DNA of 64,000 nucleotides, taken from assembly GCF_900156825.1 (NCBI RefSeq), contig NZ_FTOV01000005.1, forward strand, positions 124,001-188,000, in the 5' to 3' direction. This document shows, in pieces, positions 31,453 through 41,232 of the stretch. This DNA comes from Chryseobacterium gambrini. GTDB lineage: Bacteria > Bacteroidota > Bacteroidia > Flavobacteriales > Weeksellaceae. The notes beneath the pieces are model-generated. The model saw nothing but the letters and a program-made list of their open reading frames with translations, made no database searches and was not told the DNA's origin. Every line of letters begins with the position of its first letter. Position 1 is the stretch's first letter. A program made the position numbers and the translations under genes.

Positions 31453-32916
31453 TTAAGAATTGAATTCTACAAAATTGTTATACGCAGTTTCCATGTCATT
31501 ATGATCGATTTCATACAATGCATTTGCCACTGCTGTTTTCAAACCTTCAATCTGAGTAAGATCCGTATCCCAGAAAGAAGTTTCAGAAAGTGCCAATTCA
31601 GCGACTTTTTCATATTCTTCGTTTGTCCAGATTTCTTGGAATTTAGCAACGATTCCTTCTTCATCATTTAAAGGAAGCGCTTTTTCGCCGAAACTTCCCT
31701 GATAGAATCTGATGAGACCTGCCAACGAAAAGGTAAGGTTTACCGGCAATTTTCCGTTGTTTTCAACATAGGTGAGTAAACTCGGCAATACTCTTACTTT
31801 AAATTTAGATACAAAATATAAAGCAATACTTACCAAATGATGCTTAATGAAAGGATTTCTGAAACGGTCGAAAACTTCTTCCGCGAATTCTTTCAGTTCT
31901 GCTTCATCTAAACCTAATGTCGGATTGACTTCATTAAAAATAGCATCCTTCAGGAACTTTCCGATAAATTGGTCATCCACAGATTCTTTAACCGTTTCTT
32001 TTCCCGATAAAATTGCCGGAGCCAACATTAAAGTGTGACCGCCATTCAGAATTCTGACTTTTCTTAAACGGTATGGCTGAATATCATCCACCACCAAAAT
32101 CTGTTCGTTGATTTTATTGAAAGGAATTCTTTCATTTAAATTTCCTGCTTCCTGAATGACAAAAAGTAAGAATGTTTCCGAAACCACCATCATCTGATCT
32201 TCATACTCCAGCTGATCTTCATAAGATTCTGCATCATCTTTCGGATAGCCCGGAACAATCCTGTCTACCAGTGTATTATGGAAATAATTGTTTTGATGAA
32301 TCCACTCTAAAAATGCATCTTCTAAATTCCAGAGTTGAGCATATTTGATGATAATATCTCTTAAAACAAATGCATTGTTTTCAATTAATTCGCAGGGAAT
32401 AATTCTCAATCCTTTATCAGCCGCTCCATTGAAGTATTTAAATCTTTCGTAAAGTAAAACCGCTACTTTCGCAGGGAAATTTTTGTGCGGGCCTTCGTAA
32501 AAAGTTTCTTTTTCATCAAAAGCAATTCCTGTTTCCGTGGTATTGGAAAATACAAATTCCAGCTCTTCTTCTTTCGCTAAAGCTAAAAAATCCTGGTAAT
32601 CAGAATATGGATTAACTGATTTCTGAATGGCAGAAATAACGTGCTTTTCATCAATAATTTCTCCTTTTTTAATTCCTCTCGTGAAAAGGGTGTATAAATT
32701 ATCCTGCTCTTCCATTTTCTGAATAGAGCCGTTTGGCGTTGCCTGTAAGTTGACAATACCCCCTTTCCAGTCGGTTTCTTTATTCAATTTATCAATTACA
32801 TAATCTGTGAATCCACGCATGAAATTTCCGCCACCGAACTGAACGATTTTAATGGGAAGTTTTTCCTGAGTATTGTTTAATTCACGATTTAATTTTTGTT
32901 TTATCTGATTTTCCAT
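31453..32916 (-). CDS. uxaB: tagaturonate reductase (altronate oxidoreductase)
   Basis: 487 aa of the mannitol dehydrogenase-type long-chain family. It reduces D-tagaturonate to D-altronate using NADH. N-terminal dinucleotide fold KIVQFGGGNFMRGFTDYVID, substrate-domain motifs LRIIPCELIENNAFVL, DRIVPGYPKDDAE and KVRILNGGHTLMLAP. In Escherichia coli the related UxuB acts on fructuronate; presence of uxaC and uxaA here supports UxaB. First gene of the two-gene operon. Confidence 0.92.
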   Translation of the reverse strand: MENQIKQKLNRELNNTQEKLPIKIVQFGGGNFMRGFTDYVIDKLNKETDWKGGIVNLQATPNGSIQKMEEQDNLYTLFTRGIKKGEIIDEKHVISAIQKSVNPYSDYQDFLALAKEEELEFVFSNTTETGIAFDEKETFYEGPHKNFPAKVAVLLYERFKYFNGAADKGLRIIPCELIENNAFVLRDIIIKYAQLWNLEDAFLEWIHQNNYFHNTLVDRIVPGYPKDDAESYEDQLEYEDQMMVVSETFLLFVIQEAGNLNERIPFNKINEQILVVDDIQPYRLRKVRILNGGHTLMLAPAILSGKETVKESVDDQFIGKFLKDAIFNEVNPTLGLDEAELKEFAEEVFDRFRNPFIKHHLVSIALYFVSKFKVRVLPSLLTYVENNGKLPVNLTFSLAGLIRFYQGSFGEKALPLNDEEGIVAKFQEIWTNEEYEKVAELALSETSFWDTDLTQIEGLKTAVANALYEIDHNDMETAYNNFVEFNS

Positions 32917-33085
32917 TTTTCTAATTTGAATTAAACTGTGTTTTTAATTCTGCTAAATCTTGCTGCAGGACGTTTTTTAAAGCAAAGTCCGCAAAGATTT
33001 TTTAATATCTCATGTATATTTTTAAGTTCGCAAAGGCGTTTCACTTCAATAAGATCACTAAGAGTTTTTACTTACTTTCTATATA

Positions 33086-33213
33086 TTTTAACCATTAAGA
33101 TATATTAAGGGTTTAAGAAAAGTTAAGGGAAATAAATTTCGTAAGATTGAATTTAATTTGCTTGTAAATTCTTAATTCTTCTTAACTTCTCATCTATTCT
33201 TAATGGTTTAATT
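33086..33213. repeat. long inverted repeat, copy 2 (see 11186-11313)
   Basis: Almost identical to 11186-11313, including flanks reaching back to about 33060. It occupies the 450-nt gap between exuT and uxaB together with an AACGCAAAG-type element near 32975-33050 and another near 33240-33325. Confidence 0.75.
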
Positions 33214-33366
33214 TTTTACGATGACTTGGAGTTTTGACCACAAAGTCCGCAAAGATTTTTTTAATATCTCACGTATATTTTTAAGTTCACAAAGGCGTTC
33301 TACTTAGCAAAGGATTCAAAGTTTTTATTTGAACTGGTAAGAGTTCTTTTAAAATTTCATCAAAAT

Positions 33367-34896
33367 TTATTTACTGATCACTTTGTATTTAGGAACCAAT
33401 GTTTTCATTACTGTCCAGGCAATAAGGTAAGCTACGGCGCAGATTGAGAAAATAATCATGTAGCCTTTATCAATTCCGTCCTTAACGATTGCTCCGGATT
33501 TTTCCAACTGCTCAAAAAATCCATCCGGTAATCTTTCGTTGATGTATTGAGGATATTTTTCCAGTAAAGGAGTTCCGTCAACTGTTGACCATGCTTTGTG
33601 TGCGTGATCGAACAAAACTCCTGAAGATTTATTAATTAAAAAAGAACCGATTCCGCCTGCCATTCCGCCAATTCCGGTAATCGTAGCAATGGCTTTTTTA
33701 GGGAACATATCGCCGACCGTCGAGAAAATGTTTGCCGACCAAGCCTGATGCGCTGCTCCGGCAACTCCGATAATCAAAACAGGAATCCAATACGTTGCCG
33801 AACCTAAAGGCTGTGCCAAAAGTGCCAAAAGCGGAAAAAACGCGAAGATCAACATGGCTTTCATTCTTCCTGAATAGGCGTTCATTCCTTTCTTTTCCAC
33901 AAAATATTTTGGAAGCCATCCTCCGATAATGGAGAATAAAGTGATCATATACAATACAAATAACGGGAATGCACTTTGCGTAGAATCCATTTTGTAGACG
34001 GAACTTAAATACGCCGGAGTCCAGAATAGAAAGAACCACCAAACACCGTCCGTCATGAACTTTCCGAAGGCAAAAGCCCAAGTCTGTCTGTAACTGAAAC
34101 ATTCTTTAAACGTAAATACTTTTTCCGGAACCGAAGTATCTTCACTCGGAAGATCGTCCTGATCCTGATTGATATACGTTAATTCGTGTTCATTAACTCT
34201 TTTATGATGATGAGGTTTTTTGTATACAAATATCCAAAGTCCCATCCATACAAATCCCAAAGCACCAATGATGATAAATGCCCATTCCCAACCCATCGAT
34301 TTGGCAATGAAAGGAATTGTAACAGGTGCTGCCAAAGCTCCGACCGTTGCTCCTGCATTCCAGATACTGGTAGAAAATGCTCTGTCTTTTTTAGGAAAAT
34401 ATTCTGCCGTGGTTTTAATTGCTGCCGGAAAATTCCCTGCTTCACCAATTGCCAAAACGAAACGTGCAAAAATGAACAACGTAACACTTGTACTGATGAT
34501 CGCAGAAGTATTGGAAACTGTAGAAATCAATTCTTTAGATCCTTGAAAACCTGCAAACCATTTTCCGGTAAGAATTCCTGAGGTAGCGATTCCGCAAAAA
34601 GCGTGTAGAACTGCACCGACTGACCAAACTCCGATTGCCCAAAGGAAACCTTTTTTAGTATCCATCCAGTCGACAAATTTCCCTGCGAAAAGCATTCCTA
34701 CGGCATAGAAAATGGAAAATAAAGCAGTTATATTTCCGTAATCGTTGTTATTCCAATGAAATTCGGGTGCTATAAAGTCTTTCCAGGTTAAAGATAATAC
34801 CTGTCGGTCTAAATAATTGATTGTTGTCGCCAAAAACAGCAGCAGACATATCGTCCATCTGTAGGTTGTTGGTTTAACAGTATTAGCTGAACTCAT
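33367..34896 (-). CDS. exuT: hexuronate transporter (MFS, ExuT family)
   Basis: 509 aa, about twelve membrane segments, major facilitator superfamily of the anion:cation symporter type. Motifs: TTINYLDRQVLSLTW in the first segment region, FVDWMDTKKGF loop, RFVLAIGEAGNFPAAIKTTAEYFPKKDRA in the fourth to fifth segments, and MFPKKAIATITGIGGMAGGIGSF in the second half. It should import galacturonate or unsaturated monomers across the inner membrane. The extra length lies in the second-half loops. It follows the KDPG aldolase gene by 6 nt. Confidence 0.9.
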   Translation of the reverse strand: MSSANTVKPTTYRWTICLLLFLATTINYLDRQVLSLTWKDFIAPEFHWNNNDYGNITALFSIFYAVGMLFAGKFVDWMDTKKGFLWAIGVWSVGAVLHAFCGIATSGILTGKWFAGFQGSKELISTVSNTSAIISTSVTLFIFARFVLAIGEAGNFPAAIKTTAEYFPKKDRAFSTSIWNAGATVGALAAPVTIPFIAKSMGWEWAFIIIGALGFVWMGLWIFVYKKPHHHKRVNEHELTYINQDQDDLPSEDTSVPEKVFTFKECFSYRQTWAFAFGKFMTDGVWWFFLFWTPAYLSSVYKMDSTQSAFPLFVLYMITLFSIIGGWLPKYFVEKKGMNAYSGRMKAMLIFAFFPLLALLAQPLGSATYWIPVLIIGVAGAAHQAWSANIFSTVGDMFPKKAIATITGIGGMAGGIGSFLINKSSGVLFDHAHKAWSTVDGTPLLEKYPQYINERLPDGFFEQLEKSGAIVKDGIDKGYMIIFSICAVAYLIAWTVMKTLVPKYKVISK

Positions 34897-34902
34897 AGTA
34901 AT

Positions 34903-35565
34903 CTATTTAGTTAAAGCCTGAATAATTTCCAGCACTTTTTTAGTTTCATTTTCTATTGTCGTATAATCTTTGGCAGCCATCAAATCTTTGCTGATGAGTT
35001 TGCTTCCCATTCCTACCGCAGAAACTCCGGCTTTAAACCAGCTTTCAATGCTTTCTTTCGTAGTATCTACTCCGCCTGTCGGCATAAATTTCAGATTCGG
35101 GAAAACATCTTTGATGGAACTCATAAATCCTGCTCCCAAAGCATTTCCGGGAAATAATTTAATAAATGTTACTCCTGCTGCTTCAGCGGTGATGATTTCA
35201 GTCGGCGTCATACAACCCGGACTGTACAATAGGTCTTTCGGAATTAAAAATGCGGCAACTTCAGCTACAAGACCTGGACTAATGAAAAAATCTGCTCCGA
35301 TTTCATAATATTCTTCAGCCTGCTGTAGATTTTTAATCGTTCCGATTCCCAGAAGCATTTCCGGCATTTCTGCGTTACGGATTTCTATCATTTTTTTTAA
35401 ATTTCTTAATGCAGATTCTCCGCGACTTGTATATTCTACTGCCCGAATTCCTGCTTTGTAAAGCGATTTCAGTATGTTTATGGTTACCGTTTCATCATCA
35501 TTATAATACAAAGGCAAAGCTCCCTGATTGATGATGGTGTTTGTAACTAATTGAATTTTTGTCAT
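34903..35565 (-). CDS. eda: KDPG/KHG aldolase
   Basis: 220 aa class I aldolase that splits 2-keto-3-deoxy-6-phosphogluconate to pyruvate and glyceraldehyde-3-phosphate. The Schiff-base Lys is in TFIKLFPGN, catalytic Glu in VEYTSRG, phosphate site in FMPTGGVD, and FISPGL is the usual substrate loop. Co-transcribed with exuT, linking import and the final step. Confidence 0.94.
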   Translation of the reverse strand: MTKIQLVTNTIINQGALPLYYNDDETVTINILKSLYKAGIRAVEYTSRGESALRNLKKMIEIRNAEMPEMLLGIGTIKNLQQAEEYYEIGADFFISPGLVAEVAAFLIPKDLLYSPGCMTPTEIITAEAAGVTFIKLFPGNALGAGFMSSIKDVFPNLKFMPTGGVDTTKESIESWFKAGVSAVGMGSKLISKDLMAAKDYTTIENETKKVLEIIQALTK

Positions 35566-35800
35566 TTTGTTGAATTATCTTGTTTAAAAATAATTTTTGA
35601 TGGGGTTTTGTCTATCCTTTAGTATGTTGTAATTTCAGCACCTCTTTATTTTTAACGCAAAGGGCTCGAAGATTTTCTTTTTAAAACTCGATGTATATTT
35701 TTAAGTTCGCAAAGGCGTTTCACTTAAATAAGATCACTAAGTTTTTTGATTTAATTCTAAAAAGAATCGCTATAAACTATAAACCAGCAACTAAAAACTA

Positions 35801-36805
35801 TTATCTCTTAATTCTTCCTCCGGAATTTCCTGCCATTACTTCAAGAATGTCTTCTGCGCTGCAATAGTTGATGTCTCCTAAAATCGTGTGTTTGATGGCA
35901 CAGGCTGCATTGGCAAAATTCAATGCTTTTTCGTCGTCGAAGTTTTTTAAACCATAAATTAAACCTGCTGCGAAAGCATCTCCTGTTCCGATTCTATCGA
36001 CTACATTGTCTATTTCTAAAAATTTGGTTTCAAAATAATTTCCGTTGACCAAAGCTCTTCCCTGCGTTTGCTGAGAACTCGCCGTAACCCCAATTCTTAT
36101 CTTATCGAAAATTTTATGAATGGATGGGCATTGTCTTTTTAATTCTTCACAGGCTTCTAAGAATCCGTTTTTATCTGATGAAAACTGAGTTCCTAAGATT
36201 TCGTTGATTTCATTTACTCCACCAATGAAGTTGGTTGATAGAGAAACCAGTTCCTTCAACACTTCGTTTCCGTTTTTTCCATATTTCCAAAGATTGGAAC
36301 GATAAGCCGGATCGGTCGTGATCTCAATTTCTAATTCACGAGCGGTTTGTAAACCTTCTTTGAGACTTTCATACGCCGATTTTGAAATTCCGGGGCTGAT
36401 TCCTGTCCAGTGAAAATAATCGCAGTCTTCCAAAGCTTTTTTCCAGTCGATTTTCTCTGCTTCTATGTTGGCAAATGAACCATTTAAACGGTTATAAGCA
36501 ATTCTGCTTGCCCGAACCGATGATCCTACTTCTAAGAAATACAAACCTAAAGGATGTTCATTTTTAGAAATAAAACCAGTATCAATTCCGAAGCTTTTGA
36601 CAAAAGAAAGTGCCGATTCTCCTACAAAATCGTCTGAAACAGCACTTACATGCTTTACTTCGCATCCCATGGTTGACAATGAAGAAGCGACATTGAGCTC
36701 TGTTCCGCCGAAGAAAAATTCCATTTCGTGGCTCTGCTTCATGGTTCTGTTTCCGGGAGGAGAAAGTCGCATGATGATTTCTCCGAAAGTAAGTATTTTA
36801 CCCAT
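35801..36805 (-). CDS. kdgK: 2-keto-3-deoxygluconate kinase
   Basis: 334 aa of the PfkB/ribokinase family. It phosphorylates KDG at O6 before the aldolase. N-terminal GEIIMRLSPPG and FFGGTELNVASSLS, C-terminal PfkB signature DRIGTGDAFAAGL with the catalytic Asp. Flanked on both sides by non-coding elements; probably transcribed alone or by read-through from uxaC. Confidence 0.92.
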   Translation of the reverse strand: MGKILTFGEIIMRLSPPGNRTMKQSHEMEFFFGGTELNVASSLSTMGCEVKHVSAVSDDFVGESALSFVKSFGIDTGFISKNEHPLGLYFLEVGSSVRASRIAYNRLNGSFANIEAEKIDWKKALEDCDYFHWTGISPGISKSAYESLKEGLQTARELEIEITTDPAYRSNLWKYGKNGNEVLKELVSLSTNFIGGVNEINEILGTQFSSDKNGFLEACEELKRQCPSIHKIFDKIRIGVTASSQQTQGRALVNGNYFETKFLEIDNVVDRIGTGDAFAAGLIYGLKNFDDEKALNFANAACAIKHTILGDINYCSAEDILEVMAGNSGGRIKR

Positions 36806-36900
36806 AAGTTTTTACTAACCTTAATTTTTTGAATATCTGTTGATTTTTTTAAAGCGAAGACCACAAAGACTTTTTATTAAAAAATTACAGATATTTTTAT

Positions 36901-37033
36901 TTAAAACCATTAAGATTTATTTAAGGAGTTTAGAAAAATTAAGTGAGCTTCGCTTTAAGTGCTTTTGCTGAATTAAAATCTTTGATTTTATCTTAATCAA
37001 AACTTAACTTCTTAATTCTCCTTAATGGTTTAA
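36901..37033. repeat. inverted repeat AACCATTAAGA type, copies 3 and 4
   Basis: This copy (36901-37033) and a second at 37125-37253 are nearly identical and lie in direct repeat about 225 nt apart. Each has ends that pair (CCATTAAGATTTATTTAAGG with CTTAATTCTCCTTAATGG) and a core GCTTCGCTTTAAGTGCTTTT. They fill the 533-nt gap between kdgK and uxaC. Confidence 0.8.
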
Positions 37034-37338
37034 AATATTTTTTATTTCTCGCCGATTTAGATGATGACGCAGGTCATTTTAAATCTGCAAAATTTGCTCA
37101 ATCTGCAAGATTTTTAATTTTAACCATTAAGATTTATTTAAGGAGTTTAGAAAAATTAAGCTGAGCTTCGCTTTAAGTGCTTTTGCTGAATTAAAATCTT
37201 TGATTTTATATTAATCAAAACTTAACTTCTTAATTCTCCTTAATGGTTTAAAATATTTTGAATCTCCCGCAGATTTAGCTGCTGACGCAGATCATTTTAA
37301 ATCTGCAAAATTTGCGAAATCTGCGAGAGTTTTTTCAA

Positions 37339-38760
37339 TTAAAAATCAAAATAATTTTTAGCATTATGGTAACAGATATCGGAAATAATTTTCCCAACGT
37401 GTTCCATATCCTGTGGCAATTCTCCGTTTTTCATTTCTTCTCCGAAAAGATTACAAAGAACTCTTCTGAAATATTCGTGTCTCGGGAAAGAAAGGAAACT
37501 TCTTGAATCGGTTAACATACCTACGAAACAGCTTATCAATCCCATGTTTGAAAGGGCATTCATCTGTTTGATCATTCCGTCTTTCTGGTCTAAAAACCAC
37601 CATCCTGAACCAAACTGTACTTTTCCTTTGATACTTCCATCGTTGAAATTTCCGATCATCGTTGCGAAAATTTCGTTGTCGGCAGGATTTAAATTGTATA
37701 AAATGGTCTTCGTTAATTTATCTTTTCCATCTAAAGCGTTTAATAATTTAGACAAAGTTTCTGCCTGAACGAAATCGCCGATAGAATCCCATCCTGTATC
37801 GGGACCGAGAATTCTGTGCATTCTTTCGTTATTGTTTCTCAAAGCTCCCAAATGGAACTGCTGAACCCAGCCAAATTTGTGATACGCTTCTCCTAAGAAC
37901 AGTAAAATGGCTGTTTTAAACTGATTCACCTGCTTTTCGGCAATTACTTTTCCTGAAAGTTTATCATTGAAAATGGCACTTACTTCCGCTTCTGTAGCTT
38001 CTTCAAAAGAAATATTGTTCAGTCCGTGGTCGCATAATCTGCATCCGTTTTCGTGGAAATATTCAATTCTTTTTAATAATGCATCGCACAAAGTCTGGTA
38101 AGAATTGATCTCAATTCCTGCCGATTCGCCTAATTTGGCAATATAATCTGCAAAGTTGTGGTTTTCAATTAAAATCGCTTTATCAGGACGGAATGCGGTA
38201 CTTACTTTTACTTTCCAGCCGCTTTTTGCCAGATCCTGATGATAATTCAAAATATCTGTTGGATCTTCTGTTGTACACAGAGATTCCACATTCATCATCT
38301 CCAATAAACCTCTTGTTGATTTTTCGGGAGTCTGCAACTGAGCGTTGATGTTATCATAAATTTCTGAAGCGTTGTTTTCATTCAGCAATTCATCAATTCC
38401 GAAATATCTTTTCAGTTCTAAATGCGTCCAGTGATACAGAGGATTTCTCAAAGTATACGGAACCGTTTTAGCCCACGCTTCAAATTTTTCTTTATCTGAA
38501 GAATCTCCGGTAATGAATTTTTCGTTCACGCCCATGGTACGCATCGCTCTCCATTTGTAATGATCGCCCGAAATCCAGACTTTAGAAATATTATCAAAAA
38601 CCGTGTTTTCTGCAATATCTTTAGGAGTCAAATGATTATGATAATCAATGATTGGCTGTTTTTCTGCGTAGTTGAAGTATAATTCTTCAGCGTATTTATT
38701 TTGTAATAAAAAAGTATCTGTAATAAAAGAGTTCATTCTTAAAGTTCTAGTGTTATTCAT
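37339..38760 (-). CDS. uxaC: glucuronate/galacturonate isomerase
   Basis: 473 aa, the usual size of UxaC. It converts D-galacturonate to D-tagaturonate. Amidohydrolase-like barrel with YHNHLTPKDIAEN at the N terminus, KVWISGDHYKWRAMR, TEDPTD, FRPDKA, GWVQQFHLGALRNNN and DSRSFLSFPRHEYFRR. It overlaps kduD by 8 nt. Confidence 0.95.
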   Translation of the reverse strand: MNNTRTLRMNSFITDTFLLQNKYAEELYFNYAEKQPIIDYHNHLTPKDIAENTVFDNISKVWISGDHYKWRAMRTMGVNEKFITGDSSDKEKFEAWAKTVPYTLRNPLYHWTHLELKRYFGIDELLNENNASEIYDNINAQLQTPEKSTRGLLEMMNVESLCTTEDPTDILNYHQDLAKSGWKVKVSTAFRPDKAILIENHNFADYIAKLGESAGIEINSYQTLCDALLKRIEYFHENGCRLCDHGLNNISFEEATEAEVSAIFNDKLSGKVIAEKQVNQFKTAILLFLGEAYHKFGWVQQFHLGALRNNNERMHRILGPDTGWDSIGDFVQAETLSKLLNALDGKDKLTKTILYNLNPADNEIFATMIGNFNDGSIKGKVQFGSGWWFLDQKDGMIKQMNALSNMGLISCFVGMLTDSRSFLSFPRHEYFRRVLCNLFGEEMKNGELPQDMEHVGKIISDICYHNAKNYFDF

Positions 38761-39535
38761 TAGCAGGTTTCCCGATGGTTGCTAAAATTCCGCCGTCAAC
38801 GTAAATAATCTGTCCGTTGATGAACTTACTTGCATCTGAAGCAAGAAAAATAGCGGTACCGGCAAGGTCTTCCGGATTTCCCCATCTTCCTTCCGGAGTT
38901 CTGCTGATGATAAATTCGTTGAACGGATTTCCGTCCACCCTTATGGGTTCTGTCTGCGACGTTGCAAAATATCCGGGGCCGATTCCGTTTACCTGAATAT
39001 TATGTTTCGCCCATTCTGTTGCTAAATTTTTGGTGAGCATTTTAAGTCCGCCTTTTGCCGAAGCATACGCAACGACGTTATCGCGTCCCAGCTCACTCAT
39101 CATCGAACAGATGTTGATGATTTTTCCGGATTTTCTCTTGATCATGTATTTCCCCACTAATTTGGACATGATAAAAGGTCCGGTAAGGTCTACATCGATT
39201 ACTTTTCTAAAGTCTTCCACTTCCATATCAATTGCCGGAATGCGTTTGATGATTCCTGCATTGTTGACAAGGATGTCTATTTTTCCATGAGCAGCTTCCA
39301 TTAAGGCTACTTTCTGGGCGGCTTCCCGTTCGTCGGTCACATCGAAAATATATCCGGTTGCTTTGTATCCTTTGGAATGATAATATTCCAGAGCTTCGTC
39401 TAATTTTTTCGGTGTTGTACTTGTGATCGCCAGTTCGGTTCCCGCTGCGGCAAGACCTTCTGCCATTGCCATTCCCAATCCGTGAGTTCCGCCTGTAACA
39501 ACGGCAACTTTACCGGATAAATCGAATAAATTCAT
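38753..39535 (-). CDS. kduD: 2-dehydro-3-deoxy-D-gluconate 5-dehydrogenase (SDR)
   Basis: 260 aa classical SDR. It interconverts 2,5-diketo-3-deoxygluconate and KDG with NAD(H), acting after KduI. TGGTHGLGMAMAEGLA, NNAGII, catalytic Ser in ICSMMSELG and YASAKGG with the catalytic Tyr and Lys. Lies between kduI (8-nt gap) and uxaC (overlap), one operon. Confidence 0.93.
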   Translation of the reverse strand: MNLFDLSGKVAVVTGGTHGLGMAMAEGLAAAGTELAITSTTPKKLDEALEYYHSKGYKATGYIFDVTDEREAAQKVALMEAAHGKIDILVNNAGIIKRIPAIDMEVEDFRKVIDVDLTGPFIMSKLVGKYMIKRKSGKIINICSMMSELGRDNVVAYASAKGGLKMLTKNLATEWAKHNIQVNGIGPGYFATSQTEPIRVDGNPFNEFIISRTPEGRWGNPEDLAGTAIFLASDASKFINGQIIYVDGGILATIGKPANE

Positions 39536-39543
39536 GTGGAAAA

Positions 39544-40380
39544 TTACTTGAGTTCGTTAGTTTTTACAGGATCCATATCGCCATAATCCATGTTTTCCCC
39601 CGCCATTCCCCAAATGAAGGTGTAATTGGAAGTTCCGACTCCTGAATGGATAGACCATTCCGGAGAAAGTACGGCTTCGTTGTTTTTCATAAAGATATGA
39701 CGCGTTTCATGAGGCTGCCCCAGAAAATGACTTACCGCCTGACCTTCTTCCAGATCGAAATAGAAATAAGCTTCCATTCTTCGGGTATGCGTATGAGAAG
39801 GCATGGTGTTCCAGACACTTCCTTCGTGCAGCTCCGTCATTCCCATCTGTAATTGGCAGGTTTCCAGTACGCTGTTTACAATCAGTTTATTGATTGTTCT
39901 TCTGTTCGCATATTTTGTTTCGCCCAATTCTACAATTTCCGCTTCGTTCTTTGTAATTTTCTTTGTAGGATAAGAATGATGAGCGGGTGCAGAATTGAAA
40001 TAGAATAAGGTCTGCCCTTCGTTTCCGTTTTCAAAAACCACATCTTTTGCTCCTTTTCCGATGTATAAAGCTTCTTTATTTCCCAGTTCGAAAACTTCGC
40101 CGTCAACGGTCACCTTTCCGGCTGCCCCTACGTTGATGATTCCCAGTTCTCTTCTGTCTAAGAAATGTTCAGCCTTTAAATCGTCAGTCGGTTCCAGCTT
40201 CAATTGCCTTTTTACCGGCATTGCGCCACCGACAATCATTCTGTCGTACATAGAATACACTACATTGATCTGATCTTCATGGAATAAGTTATTCATGAGA
40301 AATTCCCTTCTTAAATCCTCTGTTGTATATTTTTTTACATCTTCGGGATGATGGGCGTAACGAAACTCAGATTTTGTCAT
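39544..40380 (-). CDS. kduI: 4-deoxy-L-threo-5-hexosulose-uronate ketol-isomerase
   Basis: 278 aa, zinc cupin-like isomerase that converts DKI to 2,5-diketo-3-deoxygluconate. N-terminal RYAHHPEDVKKYTTE, metal-binding SHTHTRRMEAYFYFDL and GQPHETRHIFMKN, and the C-terminal PEWSIHSGVGTSNYTFIWGMAGEN with the remaining His. First gene of the kduI-kduD-uxaC operon, just downstream of two operator-like palindromes. Confidence 0.95.
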   Translation of the reverse strand: MTKSEFRYAHHPEDVKKYTTEDLRREFLMNNLFHEDQINVVYSMYDRMIVGGAMPVKRQLKLEPTDDLKAEHFLDRRELGIINVGAAGKVTVDGEVFELGNKEALYIGKGAKDVVFENGNEGQTLFYFNSAPAHHSYPTKKITKNEAEIVELGETKYANRRTINKLIVNSVLETCQLQMGMTELHEGSVWNTMPSHTHTRRMEAYFYFDLEEGQAVSHFLGQPHETRHIFMKNNEAVLSPEWSIHSGVGTSNYTFIWGMAGENMDYGDMDPVKTNELK

Positions 40381-40413
40381 CTTCTTTACTATTCATTTTT
40401 GCGGTTTTAACAA

Positions 40414-40443
40414 AACCGGTTAAACATTGTGTAATCGATTGCA
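40414..40443. promoter_or_regulatory. operators upstream of kduI (AACCGGTT and TGTAATCGATTGCA)
   Basis: Two palindromes with a central CG as usual for LacI-type repressors: AACCGGTT at 40414-40421 and TGTAATCGATTGCA at 40430-40443, the latter 13 of 14 matched to TGCAATCGATTGCA. They lie 34-63 nt before the kduI start. Confidence 0.75.
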
Positions 40444-41089
40444 TAAATTACACCGAAAATTTGCAGAAATACTTTCGGGATAAATATATAATTAATATTC
40501 AAATGATCAATAAAAATTTAAAAAAATATCGTAAATAATTATAAATCAATATTTTAAATAATAAAAACAATTCATAAGTTAATAAAATATGACCAGAAAT
40601 TTAATCATTATTTAACCAAAATAATGCTTCAGGATTTGATTGAAATAAAAATCTATTAGAAAAATAGTTGGACTTTAACAATAATGATTCTGTAAACATA
40701 ATTCAAAATAAATTTATTCTATACATATAATAAGGCTAAACTTTATCACTAAAAAATTTCTCTCTAAATTTCCTTTTAAAAAACTGATAAAAATCAGGAA
40801 AATGCATTAATTTTTGTTCTTGATGATGAATTTGGGGAAATCCTGAGTCTTAAAAACATGTAAATTTTAAGATTTTTTTAAGTTATTCTATAATCCGGAC
40901 AGAAAAATTTAAAGAAAAAAAATATAGAATAATAATCCATAAAAAACTGATTAACAACTATTTAAAATTCTAAATTAATTATTAATTACAGCATTTCACT
41001 TCAAATTAATGAAAAAATAATATTTTTTTCTTTGCATATTCAAAAATAATATTAGTTTAGAAGCGAGAATATTTTGACTTGAAAAATTA
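40444..41089. other. AT-rich divergent region between kduI and susC
   Basis: This about 650-nt stretch is very AT-rich, with runs such as TAAAAAAATATCGTAAATAA. I see no ORF, repeat family or tRNA. It most likely holds the divergent promoters; a TTTTTTTCTTTGCATATTC motif near 41025-41040 may be part of the susC promoter. Confidence 0.6.
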
Positions 41090-41103
41090 CGCAATCGATT
41101 GCA
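41090..41103. promoter_or_regulatory. operator upstream of susC (CGCAATCGATTGCA)
   Basis: Perfect 12-bp core palindrome GCAATCGATTGC at 41091-41102, 130 nt before the susC start. It matches the kduI site at 12 of 14 positions. Confidence 0.8.
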
Positions 41104-41232
41104 CTACGGAAAGTGTAAGATTTTCTAAAATATTTACCACTAAAAAAGCAGTAGAATACTTCCAAGATCCACCAATGAAAACAAAGATTGAAAAAAAACT
41201 TTCAACCAAAATTAAAACTATAAGGATACAAA

